Assembly (NCBI GenBank): GCA_024224155.1
Contig: JAAENP010000477.1
Span: 1-44,984, forward strand
Origin: a bacterium
GTDB lineage: Bacteria > Acidobacteriota > Thermoanaerobaculia > Multivoradales > JAHEKO01
DNA: 44,984 nucleotides
Direction of reading: 5' to 3'
Part shown: positions 22,813-31,783 of the stretch, piece by piece
Numbering within the stretch: the stretch's first letter is position 1
How the letters are laid out: every line of letters starts with the position of its first letter
The notes under the pieces: model-generated
The model's input: the letters and a program-made list of their open reading frames with translations, nothing else
The model's database searches: none
What the model was told of the DNA's origin: nothing
Program-made: the position numbers and the translations under genes

Positions 22813-23811
22813 TCAGAGATCCAGTTCCAGAAGAACACCGTAATGGTCGGAATCGAAGCGCGTTTCCGACGAGCCACTCGGCTTCATGCCATAGGGCTCG
22901 ACCCGACGAATGAACGGCTCCAACTCCCGCGACACGAAGAGGTAGTCGATACGTCGCGGCGCCGACTGGGAGGGATCTCCGCCTCCCGCCTCGGTCATCC
23001 GTGCGGCCAACGGATTGGCCCAGGGGTCGTAGGTCACGAACTCCTTCCCCAGCTTCTCGCTCGCGTCAACGAATCCCGCCGAGCGCAAGCGCTCGATCGG
23101 TTCTGAGTCGCTCATGTCGTTGAAGTCACCACCCAGAATCACTCCGAAGATCTGCGGATCGCTCCTCCGTGCCTCGTCAATCGCATCGATCACCGCGGTG
23201 ACCTCGCTCAACCGGCGCTCGGTGCGAGCAGCCCCGCCGACGGTCGAGGAATGAAGATGAGTCGTCACCAGCAGCAGCCGACGGCCGTCCCCGATCACGA
23301 TCCGTCCCAACAGGGCGCGGCGGGCTTCCTCCAACTGCAGCCCCAGCCAATCGCTGCAGAACCCGAATTGCCCGCTCAGCTTGGGAGCGCTCAGACGCTC
23401 GAGGGCGAGATCCTTGTTCGCTGTGAGCACCAGCCCGGAGCGAATCGCCCACGGAATCCCGAGATGGAAGAACCGCAGACCGCAGCTCACCAGCTGATGA
23501 ATCGGCTTGTGCCCGAGGGCCTGCGCCAGCTCTCGAGCTCGCCAGGGCAGTGGGTGAACCTCCTGGGCCATCACGACGTCCGGACCCAAGCGGCCGAGCT
23601 CTCTCTTCTGCAGCTCGGACCGGCGGCTGCGAGCATCGGCGGATTCGGACGGCAGAATCAACAACTCTCCCTCCGGCGTGCGCCAGAAACCGTGCCAGAG
23701 GTTGTAGGTGAGAACCCTGAGAGACTCGGCCGACGCGGGCCCGACGCTACCCTCAGTGGGTGTCAGGCCGAGCGCCAAAGCGATCAGCAGTGCTCGACAC
23801 CAGCGGCTCAA
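22813..23811 (-). CDS. Secreted endonuclease/exonuclease/phosphatase family protein
   Basis: 332 residues. Signal peptide CRALLIALALGLTPTEGSVGPASA, then LRVLTYNLWHG, the typical first strand of the EEP (DNase I-like) superfamily. Catalytic motifs are present: QEVHPL (metal-binding Glu), TTHLHSS (His), GGDFNDMSDS (Asp/Asn), RRIDYLFVS and SDHYGVLLEL (final catalytic Asp-His). These proteins cleave phosphodiesters in nucleic acids, sphingomyelin or phosphoinositides; the substrate cannot be assigned, but export favours lipid or extracellular nucleic acid. The start is a TTG at 23811 with no strong ribosome site. It begins 28 nt after the CBS gene's stop and is probably co-transcribed with it. 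Confidence 0.88.
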   Translation of the reverse strand: MSRWCRALLIALALGLTPTEGSVGPASAESLRVLTYNLWHGFWRTPEGELLILPSESADARSRRSELQKRELGRLGPDVVMAQEVHPLPWRARELAQALGHKPIHQLVSCGLRFFHLGIPWAIRSGLVLTANKDLALERLSAPKLSGQFGFCSDWLGLQLEEARRALLGRIVIGDGRRLLLVTTHLHSSTVGGAARTERRLSEVTAVIDAIDEARRSDPQIFGVILGGDFNDMSDSEPIERLRSAGFVDASEKLGKEFVTYDPWANPLAARMTEAGGGDPSQSAPRRIDYLFVSRELEPFIRRVEPYGMKPSGSSETRFDSDHYGVLLELDL

Positions 23812-23839
23812 AGCGTCGATGCGTCGAGGATCGTAGGCA

Positions 23840-24298
23840 TTAGTCGCCGATAAGACTGTAGGGGTCGGTGAGCTCTTCGCGACGCAAGTCGACGCTGGCT
23901 TTCTCGATCAGCTCTTCGAGCTCATTGATGACATAGCTCAAGAAATCGCGAGAGGACAAGATCCCGACGGCTCGTCCCTCATCGTCGACGAGCGGCACAT
24001 GCCGAATCCCGTGCCGCTTGACGAGATTTACACACTCTTTGACGTGTGAATCCCGGCGCACGGCCAACGGCTCGCGCGTGCAGACCTCGCCGAGCCGGGT
24101 TGTTCTCGGATCGCGCTCGCGGGCGACGACTCGTTGCAGGACATCGCGCTCGGAGAAGATCCCGACCAACTTGTCGTCTTCAACCACCAGGATGGCGCCG
24201 ACCCTGCGGCGCGTCATGCGCTCGACCGCTTCCAACACCTTGTCGTCCGGATGAGCAATCACCAGGTTCTTCATCGCTAGGACTTCGACCGAGCTCAT
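23840..24298 (-). CDS. CBS-pair regulatory protein
   Basis: 152 residues made of two CBS domains: about 10-60 (VEVLAMKNLVIAHPDDKVLEAVERM...VGIFSERDVLQRV) and about 72-128 (REPLAVRRDSHVKECVNLVKRHGIRHVPLVDDEGRAVGILSSRDFLSYV). Stand-alone CBS pairs bind adenine nucleotides such as AMP, ATP or SAM and act on partner proteins. There is no membrane segment or fused enzyme. The ATG at 24298 follows AAGGGGAA. The gene is divergent from iorA, so the 170-bp gap holds both promoters; a TTGACA at 24425-24430 has no convincing -10. Confidence 0.9.
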   Translation of the reverse strand: MSSVEVLAMKNLVIAHPDDKVLEAVERMTRRRVGAILVVEDDKLVGIFSERDVLQRVVARERDPRTTRLGEVCTREPLAVRRDSHVKECVNLVKRHGIRHVPLVDDEGRAVGILSSRDFLSYVINELEELIEKASVDLRREELTDPYSLIGD

Positions 24299-24471
24299 AG
24301 GTTCCCCTTTGCGGGATGCTAACAGCCACTCGCAGAGTACGGATATCTCCTTTTAGATAGGGCATTTGCAGAGGTTTTCCAACCCAAACAGGTAGCGTCT
24401 TTCGACTGCCTCGCTGCTAGGCTTTTGACAGAGGCGGCGAGCCTGAAACACCTCGCCTGGAGGATACATTC

Positions 24472-26106
24472 TTGGTTACCGAACCGCTGAAATACCCGGC
24501 CCACAACGAGCACTTGCTGATGGGAGACGAGGCCGTGGCCCTCGGGGCCGTGCACGCCGGGCTCACCGCAGCCTACGCCTACCCCGGCACGCCATCGACC
24601 GAGGCCTTCGAGTTTCTTCTTCGCTACGCCGATCGTCACGGTCATCCGGTGGCCTCCTGGTGCGCGAATGAAAAGACCGCTTATGAGCAGGCCCTCGGTG
24701 TCTCGATGGTCAGCAGGCGCTCCCTGGTAGTGATGAAACATGTCGGCTTGAACGTCGCGGCCGATCCCTTCATCAATTCGGCGATCGTCTCCGTGCATGG
24801 TGGTCTGGTGCTGGCGATTGCCGACGACCCCGGTATGCACAGCTCCCAGAACGAGCAAGACAGCCGGTTCTACGCGGACTTCGCCCGGATCGTCTGTTTT
24901 GAGCCGGCGAATCAACAGGAGGCCTACGAAATGACCCGCGAGGCCTTCGAGGTCTCCGAGCGCTTCGAAATCCCGGTCATGGTGCGTCTGGTAACCCGGC
25001 TGGCTCACAGCCGCTCGATCGTGGAGGCTCATCAGGGCGAAGCGGAGAGACCGCTGGACAAGGCTCGTGACCCCGCCTCATGGACCTTGCTGCCGGCTCA
25101 TGCGCGAGGCCTCTGGCGCCGGCTTCTTGATACTCAGTCCGAGATGCTGAGCCTGTCCGAGGAGTCTCCGTTCAACCCCCTCGAGCTTTCCGACGACGAC
25201 CGAGGCCTGGGCATCATCACCACCGGTATCGCGCGTGGCTACCTCCGGCAAAACCTGAGCGACCTCGACTACACACCGTCATTGCTGCACCTCGGTGTGT
25301 ACCCGATCCCGGTCTCCAAGGTCCGCGTCCTCGCGGAGAAATGCGACCGTATTCTGGTTCTGGAGGAGGGCTATCCCCTGGTAGAGCGCCAACTGCGTGG
25401 CTTGTTGCCGACGTTGCTTCCGATCTCCGGCAAAGAAACCGGTGAGCTGCCGCTCGATGGCGAGCTCACGCCCGAGTCGGTTCGGCGCTCGCTCGGGCTA
25501 CCCACACGAGCCCAGGTACAGATCGCTGCCGACCTGCCGGCGCGTCCACCCCAATTGTGTCCGGGCTGTCCGCATCGCGATTCCTACGACGCCCTGCGCG
25601 AAGCACTCGGCGGCTACGAGCTTTCGATCGTCAATGCGGACATCGGCTGCTACACGCTCGGAGCGGCACCCCCCTATCAAGCCATCGAGTCCTGCGTATG
25701 CATGGGCGCGGCGGTGGGCATGGCCAAGGGTGCGGCGGACGCCGGCCTGTTTCCAGTGGTAGCGGTCATCGGCGACTCGACGTTTCTCCATTCGGGAGTG
25801 ACGCCTCTCATGGACGCCGTTGCCGCCGACACCGATATGACTCTCATGATCCTTGACAACGAAGCTGTCGGCATGACCGGTGCCCAGCACACGGTGCTCG
25901 CGTCCTCGAGGCTCGAACCTCTGGTCCTCGGCCTGGGTGTCGATCCCGACCACTGTCACGTGGTCGAAGCGCGCCCCAACAAAGTGAACGAACTCACCGC
26001 CGTTCTGCGCCGTGAGCTGGAGCACCGTGGGCTCTCGGTAGTGATCCCGGTTCGCGAATGCATCGAGCACGTGCGCAGACGTAAGGCGGAGGCAAAAAGA
26101 TCATGA
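24472..26106 (+). CDS. iorA: Indolepyruvate:ferredoxin oxidoreductase alpha subunit, lacking C-terminal ferredoxin domain
   Basis: 544 residues. The N-terminal half is the pyruvate-oxidoreductase-type domain (AYAYPGTPSTEAFEF, NEKTAYEQALGVSM). The C-terminal half is the thiamine-diphosphate domain: CPGCPHRDSY at 363-372 and GDSTFLHSG (434-442) to LDNEAVGMTG (461-470). The enzyme turns aryl-2-oxo acids plus CoA into acyl-CoA, CO2 and reduced ferredoxin. Well-known IorA proteins end with two [4Fe-4S] ferredoxin motifs; this one stops at CIEHVRRRKAEAKRS with no CxxCxxC cluster, so electrons may leave by another carrier. GGAGG lies 8 nt before the TTG start. It overlaps iorB by 4 nt and heads the operon. 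Confidence 0.88.
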   Translation: MVTEPLKYPAHNEHLLMGDEAVALGAVHAGLTAAYAYPGTPSTEAFEFLLRYADRHGHPVASWCANEKTAYEQALGVSMVSRRSLVVMKHVGLNVAADPFINSAIVSVHGGLVLAIADDPGMHSSQNEQDSRFYADFARIVCFEPANQQEAYEMTREAFEVSERFEIPVMVRLVTRLAHSRSIVEAHQGEAERPLDKARDPASWTLLPAHARGLWRRLLDTQSEMLSLSEESPFNPLELSDDDRGLGIITTGIARGYLRQNLSDLDYTPSLLHLGVYPIPVSKVRVLAEKCDRILVLEEGYPLVERQLRGLLPTLLPISGKETGELPLDGELTPESVRRSLGLPTRAQVQIAADLPARPPQLCPGCPHRDSYDALREALGGYELSIVNADIGCYTLGAAPPYQAIESCVCMGAAVGMAKGAADAGLFPVVAVIGDSTFLHSGVTPLMDAVAADTDMTLMILDNEAVGMTGAQHTVLASSRLEPLVLGLGVDPDHCHVVEARPNKVNELTAVLRRELEHRGLSVVIPVRECIEHVRRRKAEAKRS

Positions 26107-26687
26107 AACAAGATATCGCGCTGGCGGGAGTCGGGGGCCAGGGCGTGGTCTCGTTGGGCTTGGTGCTGGCTACCTGTGCCCGCGCCGAGGGACTTCAGGT
26201 CAAGATGGCCGAGGTCCATGGCATGGCGCAACGCGGAGGCTCGGTGCACGCGACCCTTCGCATCAGCGACGAGCCGATTCACGGCGCCCTGATTCCACGA
26301 GGTGATGCCGACTTGGTGCTCGCAACCGAGCCTCTCGAGGCACTCCGTTATGCCGACGAACTGGCTCCCGGCGGGAGGCTCCTCACCGCCGCCGATCCCC
26401 ATGAGAACATTCCCGACTATCCCAATCTGGAAGATCTCCTCGAACGCTTGCACTCGATCCCCGGCGCCGTTGTCATCGAGGCGCGCCGGCTGGCCAGTGA
26501 GGCGGGCACGGCCAAGGCGGCCAACGTGGTGATGGCGGGTGCCGTTTCAGCATTGCTACCCATCAGCGTCGAGACCTTCGAGGCCCAGATTCGCAGAGTC
26601 TTCAAGGCCAAGGGCCAGCGGATCGTGGACACCAACCTCAAGGCGTTCCACATGGGGCGCGAGGCGGCCCGGTGCGCGACCGTCTAG
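26103..26687 (+). CDS. iorB: Indolepyruvate:ferredoxin oxidoreductase beta (gamma-domain) subunit
   Basis: 194 residues, normal length for IorB. The start IALAGVGGQGVVSLG is the family's glycine-rich opening, and KMAEVHGMAQRGGSVHATLRI is the conserved CoA-domain signature of the pyruvate/ketoisovalerate oxidoreductase gamma domain. It pairs with IorA. Its ATG overlaps the iorA stop by 4 nt (ATGA), which indicates coupled synthesis in equal amounts. The last 16 nt overlap the start of the acyl-CoA synthetase gene. Confidence 0.92.
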   Translation: MKQDIALAGVGGQGVVSLGLVLATCARAEGLQVKMAEVHGMAQRGGSVHATLRISDEPIHGALIPRGDADLVLATEPLEALRYADELAPGGRLLTAADPHENIPDYPNLEDLLERLHSIPGAVVIEARRLASEAGTAKAANVVMAGAVSALLPISVETFEAQIRRVFKAKGQRIVDTNLKAFHMGREAARCATV

Positions 26688-28969
26688 AGCCCGACAGACA
26701 ACTGTCTCTCGCCCTGGATGCCGCCATGCGGAGCCGATCCGAGGTTCTGCCGGAGAGCCTGGGCTTCGCGGTCGCCCGCAGGCTCGGACTTCAGGTTCCG
26801 CATCGAGTCGAGCTCGCCGATGTCGCCGACGCCGATTCGATTGATCTCGAAGCATTTGCGGGCAACCGATTGGCCGTCAAGCTCGTATCGCCCGCGATCG
26901 CTCACAAAACCGACGCGGGCGCCGTCGCCTTCTGCGCCAAAGAGCGCGAGGAGCTCGCAGAAACCCTGGCGGCTCTAGAGCGGCGGCTTCCAGACGACCT
27001 TCCCGTCGACGGCTTCGCGGTGCACGAGTTCATCGAGCACGATCGGGCTCTGGGCGGCGAACTGCTCCTTGGGGTGCGCTGGACCGACGACTTCGGACCG
27101 GTGGCCGTGCTCGGCCTGGGCGGCCTCGAGGTCGAGCGACTAACGGCCGAGGGTGCCTTTGCTCCGGTGCTCGTGACCGCGCCGACGCGAACCGGTGACG
27201 GCAAGCTCCTGCCTCACGATCACGACCTGATCCGTTTTCTGACCGATTCCTATCGCGGTCAGCCACCCCGCGTCGAGACGGCCGCGCTCGAAGAGCTCCT
27301 GGTCCGACTCCTGGCCTTCGCCGACCGCTGGATGGCTCCGGCCGCCACCTCTGAAACCGAGAACCAGCGACGAATCGCTGAGTTCGAGGTCAACCCATTG
27401 GTCTGGACCGATCGCGGACCCGTAGCTCTGGATGCTCTGCTTCGGCCAGCGACGAAAACGCCCGCCGTCGCACCACCGCGGCCGCTCGAGAAGATCGGTC
27501 GCCTTCTCGAACCCTCTTCGATCGCCGTCGCCGGCGTCTCGAAGAGGCTCAACATCGGACACATCATCCTGCAGAACATCCTGCGCCACGGTTTCCCGCC
27601 CGAGCGAGTGTGGGTGGTTAAAACCGGTCTCGAGGAAATCGAAGGTTGCAGCTGCTTTCCCGATTTCGGCTCTCTGCCGGAGGGGGTAGACCTCGCCGTT
27701 CTGAGCGTCAATGCCGCTCAGTTGCCGGATCTCGTCGAAGAAATAGTCCGTGAGCGGCGAGCCGAGAGTCTTATCCTGATTCCCGGCGGCCTGGGTGAGC
27801 GCGAGGGTTCGGAAAGTCACGCGGCACGACTGGAGACCGTCGTCCGGCGATCGCGCGCCACCGAGGGCGGCGGTCCGGTGATCAATGGCGGCAACTGCCT
27901 TGGCGTGCGATCGATTCCCGGTGGTTTCGATACTCTCTTCATTCCGGGTCACAAGCTCGCCTTTCCGTCCGGCGACACCGCCCCCTTGGCGCTGCTGTCG
28001 CAAAGTGGCGCCTTTGCCGTGGCTCGAGCCTCGAAGCTCGCTTTGTTCAACCCGACCTACGTCGTGACCTTCGGCAATCAGGTCGACCTGACCATCGGCG
28101 ATTACCTGACCTTTCTCGCCGAGGACCCGAGGATTTCGGTTTTCGCCTGCTATGTCGAGGGCTTCAAGCCCCTGGACGGCCGGCGCTTTCTAGCGGCCGC
28201 GAGGAAGATCAGGGCCTCGGGCCGAACCGTCATTCTCTACCGCGCCGGGCGCACTCGCGCCGGAGCCCGCGCCGCGGCTTCCCACACAGCCTCGGTCGCC
28301 GGCAGCTACCGCGTCACGCGCGAGCTCGCGCGAAGAGCGGGGGCGGTGACGGCGGAGTCGATCGAGGAATTCGAGGATCTGGTACGGACCTTCACGCTGC
28401 TCGGCAGCCGGCGGACGAACGGGCTGCGGTTGGGAGCTCTCTCCAACGCCGGATTCGAAAGCGTTGCCATCGGCGACAACCTGGCCGGCCTGGAGCTGTC
28501 GGAGTTCACCCAGGAAACCGGAACCAAGCTCGCCGACCTCTTTCGCCATCACCGCATCGAGACGATCGTCGCACCGCGCAATCCCTTGGATGTAACCCCG
28601 GTTCTCACCGATGGGGCATTTGCTGAGGCTGCCCGTACCGTGCTGAAGGACCACAGGGTCGACGTGGGTGTGATCGGCTGCGTGCCGCTCACCGGTGCGC
28701 TCCAGACCTTGCCGGTTGGTCAGGGCCATGGCGAGAATCTTGCCGCTCAGGACTCGGTCGCCCAGCAGCTGATCGAGATCTGGCGAGGCGAGATCAGCAA
28801 GCCCTGGGTCGCGGTGATCGACGCCGGCAAGCTCTACGATCCGCTTGCCAACGCCCTCGACGAGGCGGGTATTCCGACCTTCCGATCTGCGGACCGAGCG
28901 CTGCGCGTACTCGGACGCTGGACAAGATTCCAACTCAATCAGCGACCACAGGAGAGCCCCGATGCATGA
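26672..28969 (+). CDS. ADP-forming acyl-CoA synthetase, fused beta-alpha
   Basis: 765 residues. The N-terminal ~260 are an ATP-grasp beta subunit (AVKLVSPAIAHKTDAGAV, LLLGVRWTDDFGPVAVLGLGG, EFEVNPLVW). Residues from about 275 on are the CoA-binding and succinyl-CoA-synthetase-like alpha part (LEPSSIAVAGVSKRLNIG, NGGNCLGV, LLSQSGAFA, FGNQVDLTIGDYL). The phosphohistidine is H538 in ASHTASVAGS. The order beta then alpha is the reverse of many acetate-CoA ligases, which are alpha-beta. The enzyme makes ATP from acyl-CoA, ADP and phosphate, so with IorAB it would recover energy from aryl-2-oxo acids. The GTG at 26672 overlaps iorB by 16 nt. Confidence 0.9.
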   Translation: MRDRLEPDRQLSLALDAAMRSRSEVLPESLGFAVARRLGLQVPHRVELADVADADSIDLEAFAGNRLAVKLVSPAIAHKTDAGAVAFCAKEREELAETLAALERRLPDDLPVDGFAVHEFIEHDRALGGELLLGVRWTDDFGPVAVLGLGGLEVERLTAEGAFAPVLVTAPTRTGDGKLLPHDHDLIRFLTDSYRGQPPRVETAALEELLVRLLAFADRWMAPAATSETENQRRIAEFEVNPLVWTDRGPVALDALLRPATKTPAVAPPRPLEKIGRLLEPSSIAVAGVSKRLNIGHIILQNILRHGFPPERVWVVKTGLEEIEGCSCFPDFGSLPEGVDLAVLSVNAAQLPDLVEEIVRERRAESLILIPGGLGEREGSESHAARLETVVRRSRATEGGGPVINGGNCLGVRSIPGGFDTLFIPGHKLAFPSGDTAPLALLSQSGAFAVARASKLALFNPTYVVTFGNQVDLTIGDYLTFLAEDPRISVFACYVEGFKPLDGRRFLAAARKIRASGRTVILYRAGRTRAGARAAASHTASVAGSYRVTRELARRAGAVTAESIEEFEDLVRTFTLLGSRRTNGLRLGALSNAGFESVAIGDNLAGLELSEFTQETGTKLADLFRHHRIETIVAPRNPLDVTPVLTDGAFAEAARTVLKDHRVDVGVIGCVPLTGALQTLPVGQGHGENLAAQDSVAQQLIEIWRGEISKPWVAVIDAGKLYDPLANALDEAGIPTFRSADRALRVLGRWTRFQLNQRPQESPDA

Positions 28970-30209
28970 TTCCGTAGACCACCGGCGAACCTGGCTCCGT
29001 GCCCTGGTTCTCGTCGTCTCGGGCCTGCTTCTGACCGATTCCGCCAACGGCAGCCCGGCGGCGCCCGCGAGCACCACCGGCAAAGACACTCCCAACGCCG
29101 AGAGTGGCAAGGAACCGGACAAGCCGAAGTTCAAGGCCGACTGGTACGGATACGTCAAGCTCGACGCGGCCTGGGACGACTCGCTCATCGAGCCGGGTAA
29201 CTTCGCTCGCTGGGTCGCCTCACCCTCGATTGTCGAAGAGCACGCCCACTTCAATATGACCGCGCGTCAGTCACGGCTGGGGATCGACATCACACATGAG
29301 ACCGAGGACGGTCCTCCGGTGAGCGCGAAGCTGGAGATCGATTTCTATGGAGGGGGCGCCGAGAACAAGAACCTGCCTCAGCTGCGCCATGCCTACTTCG
29401 ATTTCGGCTGGCCGGAACACGGATGGGCGATCCGGGCCGGACAAACGAGCGACGTCATCTCTCCGCTGGTTCCAACCACTCTGAACTACACCGTCGCCTG
29501 GTGGGTCGGCAACATTGGGTATCGTCGACCCATGGTTCGAGCAATCAAGACCTTAAAGTCGGAATCGGGAAACGAAACCCTGTTCACGGCTGCTCTTTCA
29601 CGCACCATCGGCGACGACTTCGGCTCCGTCGAACCCGGCGATTCCGGTGTCGACTCCGGTGTTCCGACCTTGCAGCTCGCGTTCTCGCGTTCCCTGGGAG
29701 GCCCCGGCGGACGGCGAGGCAAGATCGGGCTGTCCGGACACTGGGGTCGCGAGCACCTCGAGGAGGGGCTCGGTCTTCCCGCCCCGAACTACGACTCCTG
29801 GTCAGCGAATCTTGATTTCCTGGTGCCGGTGGCGTCTAGAGGGACGCTCAAGGGCGAGGCCTGGGCGGGTCAGAACCTGGACGACTACTTCGGCGGCGTT
29901 GGCCACGGCATCGACTTCGATCGGGAGCGAGAGATCGAAGCCATGGGCGGCTGGCTGGCCTTCGAGATTCGCGCTCGTCCGGACCTTCTGGCCACGATCG
30001 GCCTCGGGCTCGACGATCCGGACGACGTCACACTACCCGGCGGTGCCCGCAGCCGAAATCGAGCTCTTTGGGCCAACTTTCTCTGGGACTTTCGGCCCGC
30101 GCTGCGCTTCGGCCTCGAGGGCTCCTGGTGGCAGACGGATTACCTCGATCTTGAAGACGGGAGCAGCTTCCGGCTGCAGAGCTCGCTGATCTTCAGCTTC
30201 GCGGGGTAG
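28962..30209 (+). CDS. Outer-membrane porin (DcaP-like)
   Basis: 415 residues with a signal peptide (TWLRALVLVVSGLLLTDSANGSPA). After a Lys/Pro-rich linker comes WYGYVKLDAAWDDS, then MTARQSRLGIDITHE, KLEIDFYGGG, LRHAYFDFGW and AIRAGQTSDV. This beta-strand pattern fits DcaP-type trimeric porins, and the last strand ends with aromatic/hydrophobic alternation (SLIFSFAG). GGAGAG precedes the ATG, which overlaps the synthetase stop by 8 nt. Placement at the end of the ior-acd operon suggests it takes up a substrate of that pathway, but specificity is not readable. It is convergent with the flavoprotein gene, 13 bp away. Confidence 0.8.
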   Translation: MHDSVDHRRTWLRALVLVVSGLLLTDSANGSPAAPASTTGKDTPNAESGKEPDKPKFKADWYGYVKLDAAWDDSLIEPGNFARWVASPSIVEEHAHFNMTARQSRLGIDITHETEDGPPVSAKLEIDFYGGGAENKNLPQLRHAYFDFGWPEHGWAIRAGQTSDVISPLVPTTLNYTVAWWVGNIGYRRPMVRAIKTLKSESGNETLFTAALSRTIGDDFGSVEPGDSGVDSGVPTLQLAFSRSLGGPGGRRGKIGLSGHWGREHLEEGLGLPAPNYDSWSANLDFLVPVASRGTLKGEAWAGQNLDDYFGGVGHGIDFDREREIEAMGGWLAFEIRARPDLLATIGLGLDDPDDVTLPGGARSRNRALWANFLWDFRPALRFGLEGSWWQTDYLDLEDGSSFRLQSSLIFSFAG

Positions 30210-30222
30210 TGAGCCGAGCTGC

Positions 30223-31176
30223 TCAGGATGAGGGCAGAACCTCTTTACGGCGCAGATACTGATCGATCATCACGGCCGCGATGTTGCCCGTTCCCATCGC
30301 GACGGCGACCTGTTGAGTCATCGGCCTCAAGTCGCCGGCGATCCAAACTCCCTCGACGTTGGTGTCGCCTCGCTGCGAACGTGGCTGCGCGTGGTTCTGT
30401 GTCGCCGCCATCTCGACGCCGAGCTGCTGCGCCAGGTCGGTCCTGCCGACGGCCGGACTCGAAACAAAGAACGCCTCGGCGTCTAGCTTGCGCTCGTTCT
30501 GCTGCTGGTCTCGGATTCGAAGTCCTTCGAGACGGCGCCCTTTGCCGATCATCTCGATGATCTCGGCCACCTCGATGGCGATGCTCTTTTCCTCCAGTTG
30601 CACTGCCCGCTCGCTCGACAGAGAGCGATCGCCGGTGACCAGCACCGAGAGATCGTCGGTGTAGCGAGACAACCCCAGAGCCATGCCCGCGGCACCATCG
30701 GCCGAGCCGACACCAATGACTACGGTCTTCTTGTCCCGAATCTCGGGTGCTTCACAGTCGGGGCAATAGAAGAGGTTGCCCTTGCCTGCGTACTTGAAAC
30801 AGGGCCGGTAATCGCCGTCGATCGTGGGATGGTATCTCGCCACCCCGGTCGCCAGCAGCACGGTCTCGGCCGACCATTCCTCGCCGTTTTCCCCCCGCAG
30901 CTGGAACCCGCCGGCCTCCCCGGACACCGAAACCACATTGGCGCGCATCACTTCGACTCCGAGCTCCTCGGCCTGTGCCCTCAGCTGCTTTTGGAGATCG
31001 ATCCCTCGCACCGCCGGCATTCCCGGCACGTTGTAGAGCCTCTCGAGAGTGAAGAACAACGGTCCGCTGCGCCGATCGATCACAATGACCTTGCGCCGGT
31101 GCCACGCCAAGTGGATAGCTGCCGTCAAACCCGCCGGACCACCCCCGACGATCGCTGCTTCGTAGGTACTCGTCAT
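30223..31176 (-). CDS. Thioredoxin-reductase-like FAD/NAD(P) oxidoreductase
   Basis: 317 residues from ATG 31176. FAD-binding GGGPAG is at 11-16 and a second dinucleotide motif (VVIGVGSADGAAG) is near 153. A CPDC pair at 138-141 lies where thioredoxin reductases carry CAxC, so a redox-active disulfide is likely. The C-terminus has VWIAGDLRPMTQQVAVAMGTG, the FAD-contact segment of the class. It could reduce a thioredoxin, a glutaredoxin-like protein or another disulfide; no thioredoxin gene is next to it. An alternative GTG seven codons upstream exists, and neither start has a strong ribosome site. The protein is cytoplasmic. Confidence 0.88.
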   Translation of the reverse strand: MTSTYEAAIVGGGPAGLTAAIHLAWHRRKVIVIDRRSGPLFFTLERLYNVPGMPAVRGIDLQKQLRAQAEELGVEVMRANVVSVSGEAGGFQLRGENGEEWSAETVLLATGVARYHPTIDGDYRPCFKYAGKGNLFYCPDCEAPEIRDKKTVVIGVGSADGAAGMALGLSRYTDDLSVLVTGDRSLSSERAVQLEEKSIAIEVAEIIEMIGKGRRLEGLRIRDQQQNERKLDAEAFFVSSPAVGRTDLAQQLGVEMAATQNHAQPRSQRGDTNVEGVWIAGDLRPMTQQVAVAMGTGNIAAVMIDQYLRRKEVLPSS

Positions 31177-31404
31177 GGCGCCGAAACATATCGACACTCA
31201 AGGCGCAATCGCAAGTCACGACTTCCGGTCGCCAGATTGGCCGGAATCAGAGCCAAGCTGACCTTCCCGAGCGCTAACTATTGGTAATGAAAGCGAATCC
31301 CGCTCGCAGAAACGCCAACCTTGGCCCTCGAGGACCCTTAACCCCAGCGGCAATGCTCTTGCATATTCATCCGCGGGTTTTTCTTTCGTCAAGGCCTCGA
31401 ACCC

Positions 31405-31599
31405 GTGCGTTATCCAAAGATCCGCGTTCGCACCGACAGCGAAAACCCGCTCGCCCTAGTGGCTGCGGTGCGCGAAGAGCTGCGCCTGGCCCGAGTCAAA
31501 GCGAGCGAAATAGACCTGTTCTCCGAGCAAGCGCTCTCTCAGGCGCGCGCCGATGCGATCCGCGACGTCTGCAAAGCCTGGGTCAACCTCGGCGACTGA
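31405..31599 (+). CDS. Small hypothetical protein
   Basis: 64 residues from GTG 31405: MRYPKIRVRTDSENPLALVA, then a helix-rich body (VREELRLARVKASEIDLFSEQAL) and a tail RDVCKAWVNLGD. The composition (charged and helical with few low-complexity runs, third-position G/C) looks coding and the fold looks compact. I do not recognise the family, although the pattern R-N-P-L-A-L-V-A-A-V-R looks like a conserved small protein. There is no signal or membrane segment. It stands alone in the 31177-31783 interval, which otherwise shows no gene. AAGG lies about 11 nt upstream. Confidence 0.5.
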   Translation: MRYPKIRVRTDSENPLALVAAVREELRLARVKASEIDLFSEQALSQARADAIRDVCKAWVNLGD

Positions 31600-31783
31600 T
31601 CGCGCCAAGTCGATCGCCAAGCCATAGTGCGAACTGCTCAGTCTCCGGTCCCAACCCCCTGACAACAGGGCGGTTACGGTGACACCCTGTGATAGGGTTC
31701 TCGACCCGCCTGTTGTTGAACAGGAGCTAGTCACCGAAGGCGAGCCGCGTCTTCGCGAGACCGGCGAGTGACTTCGAAGCGCC

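Noticed and set aside
24425-24453. Possible iorA promoter from TTGACA at 24425
   Set aside because: No acceptable -10 hexamer at 16-18 bp, so I do not call it a promoter.
27140-28003. Minus-strand frame of about 290 codons opposite the acyl-CoA synthetase
   Set aside because: Lies wholly inside a well-supported gene and has no domain, ribosome site or coding pattern of its own.
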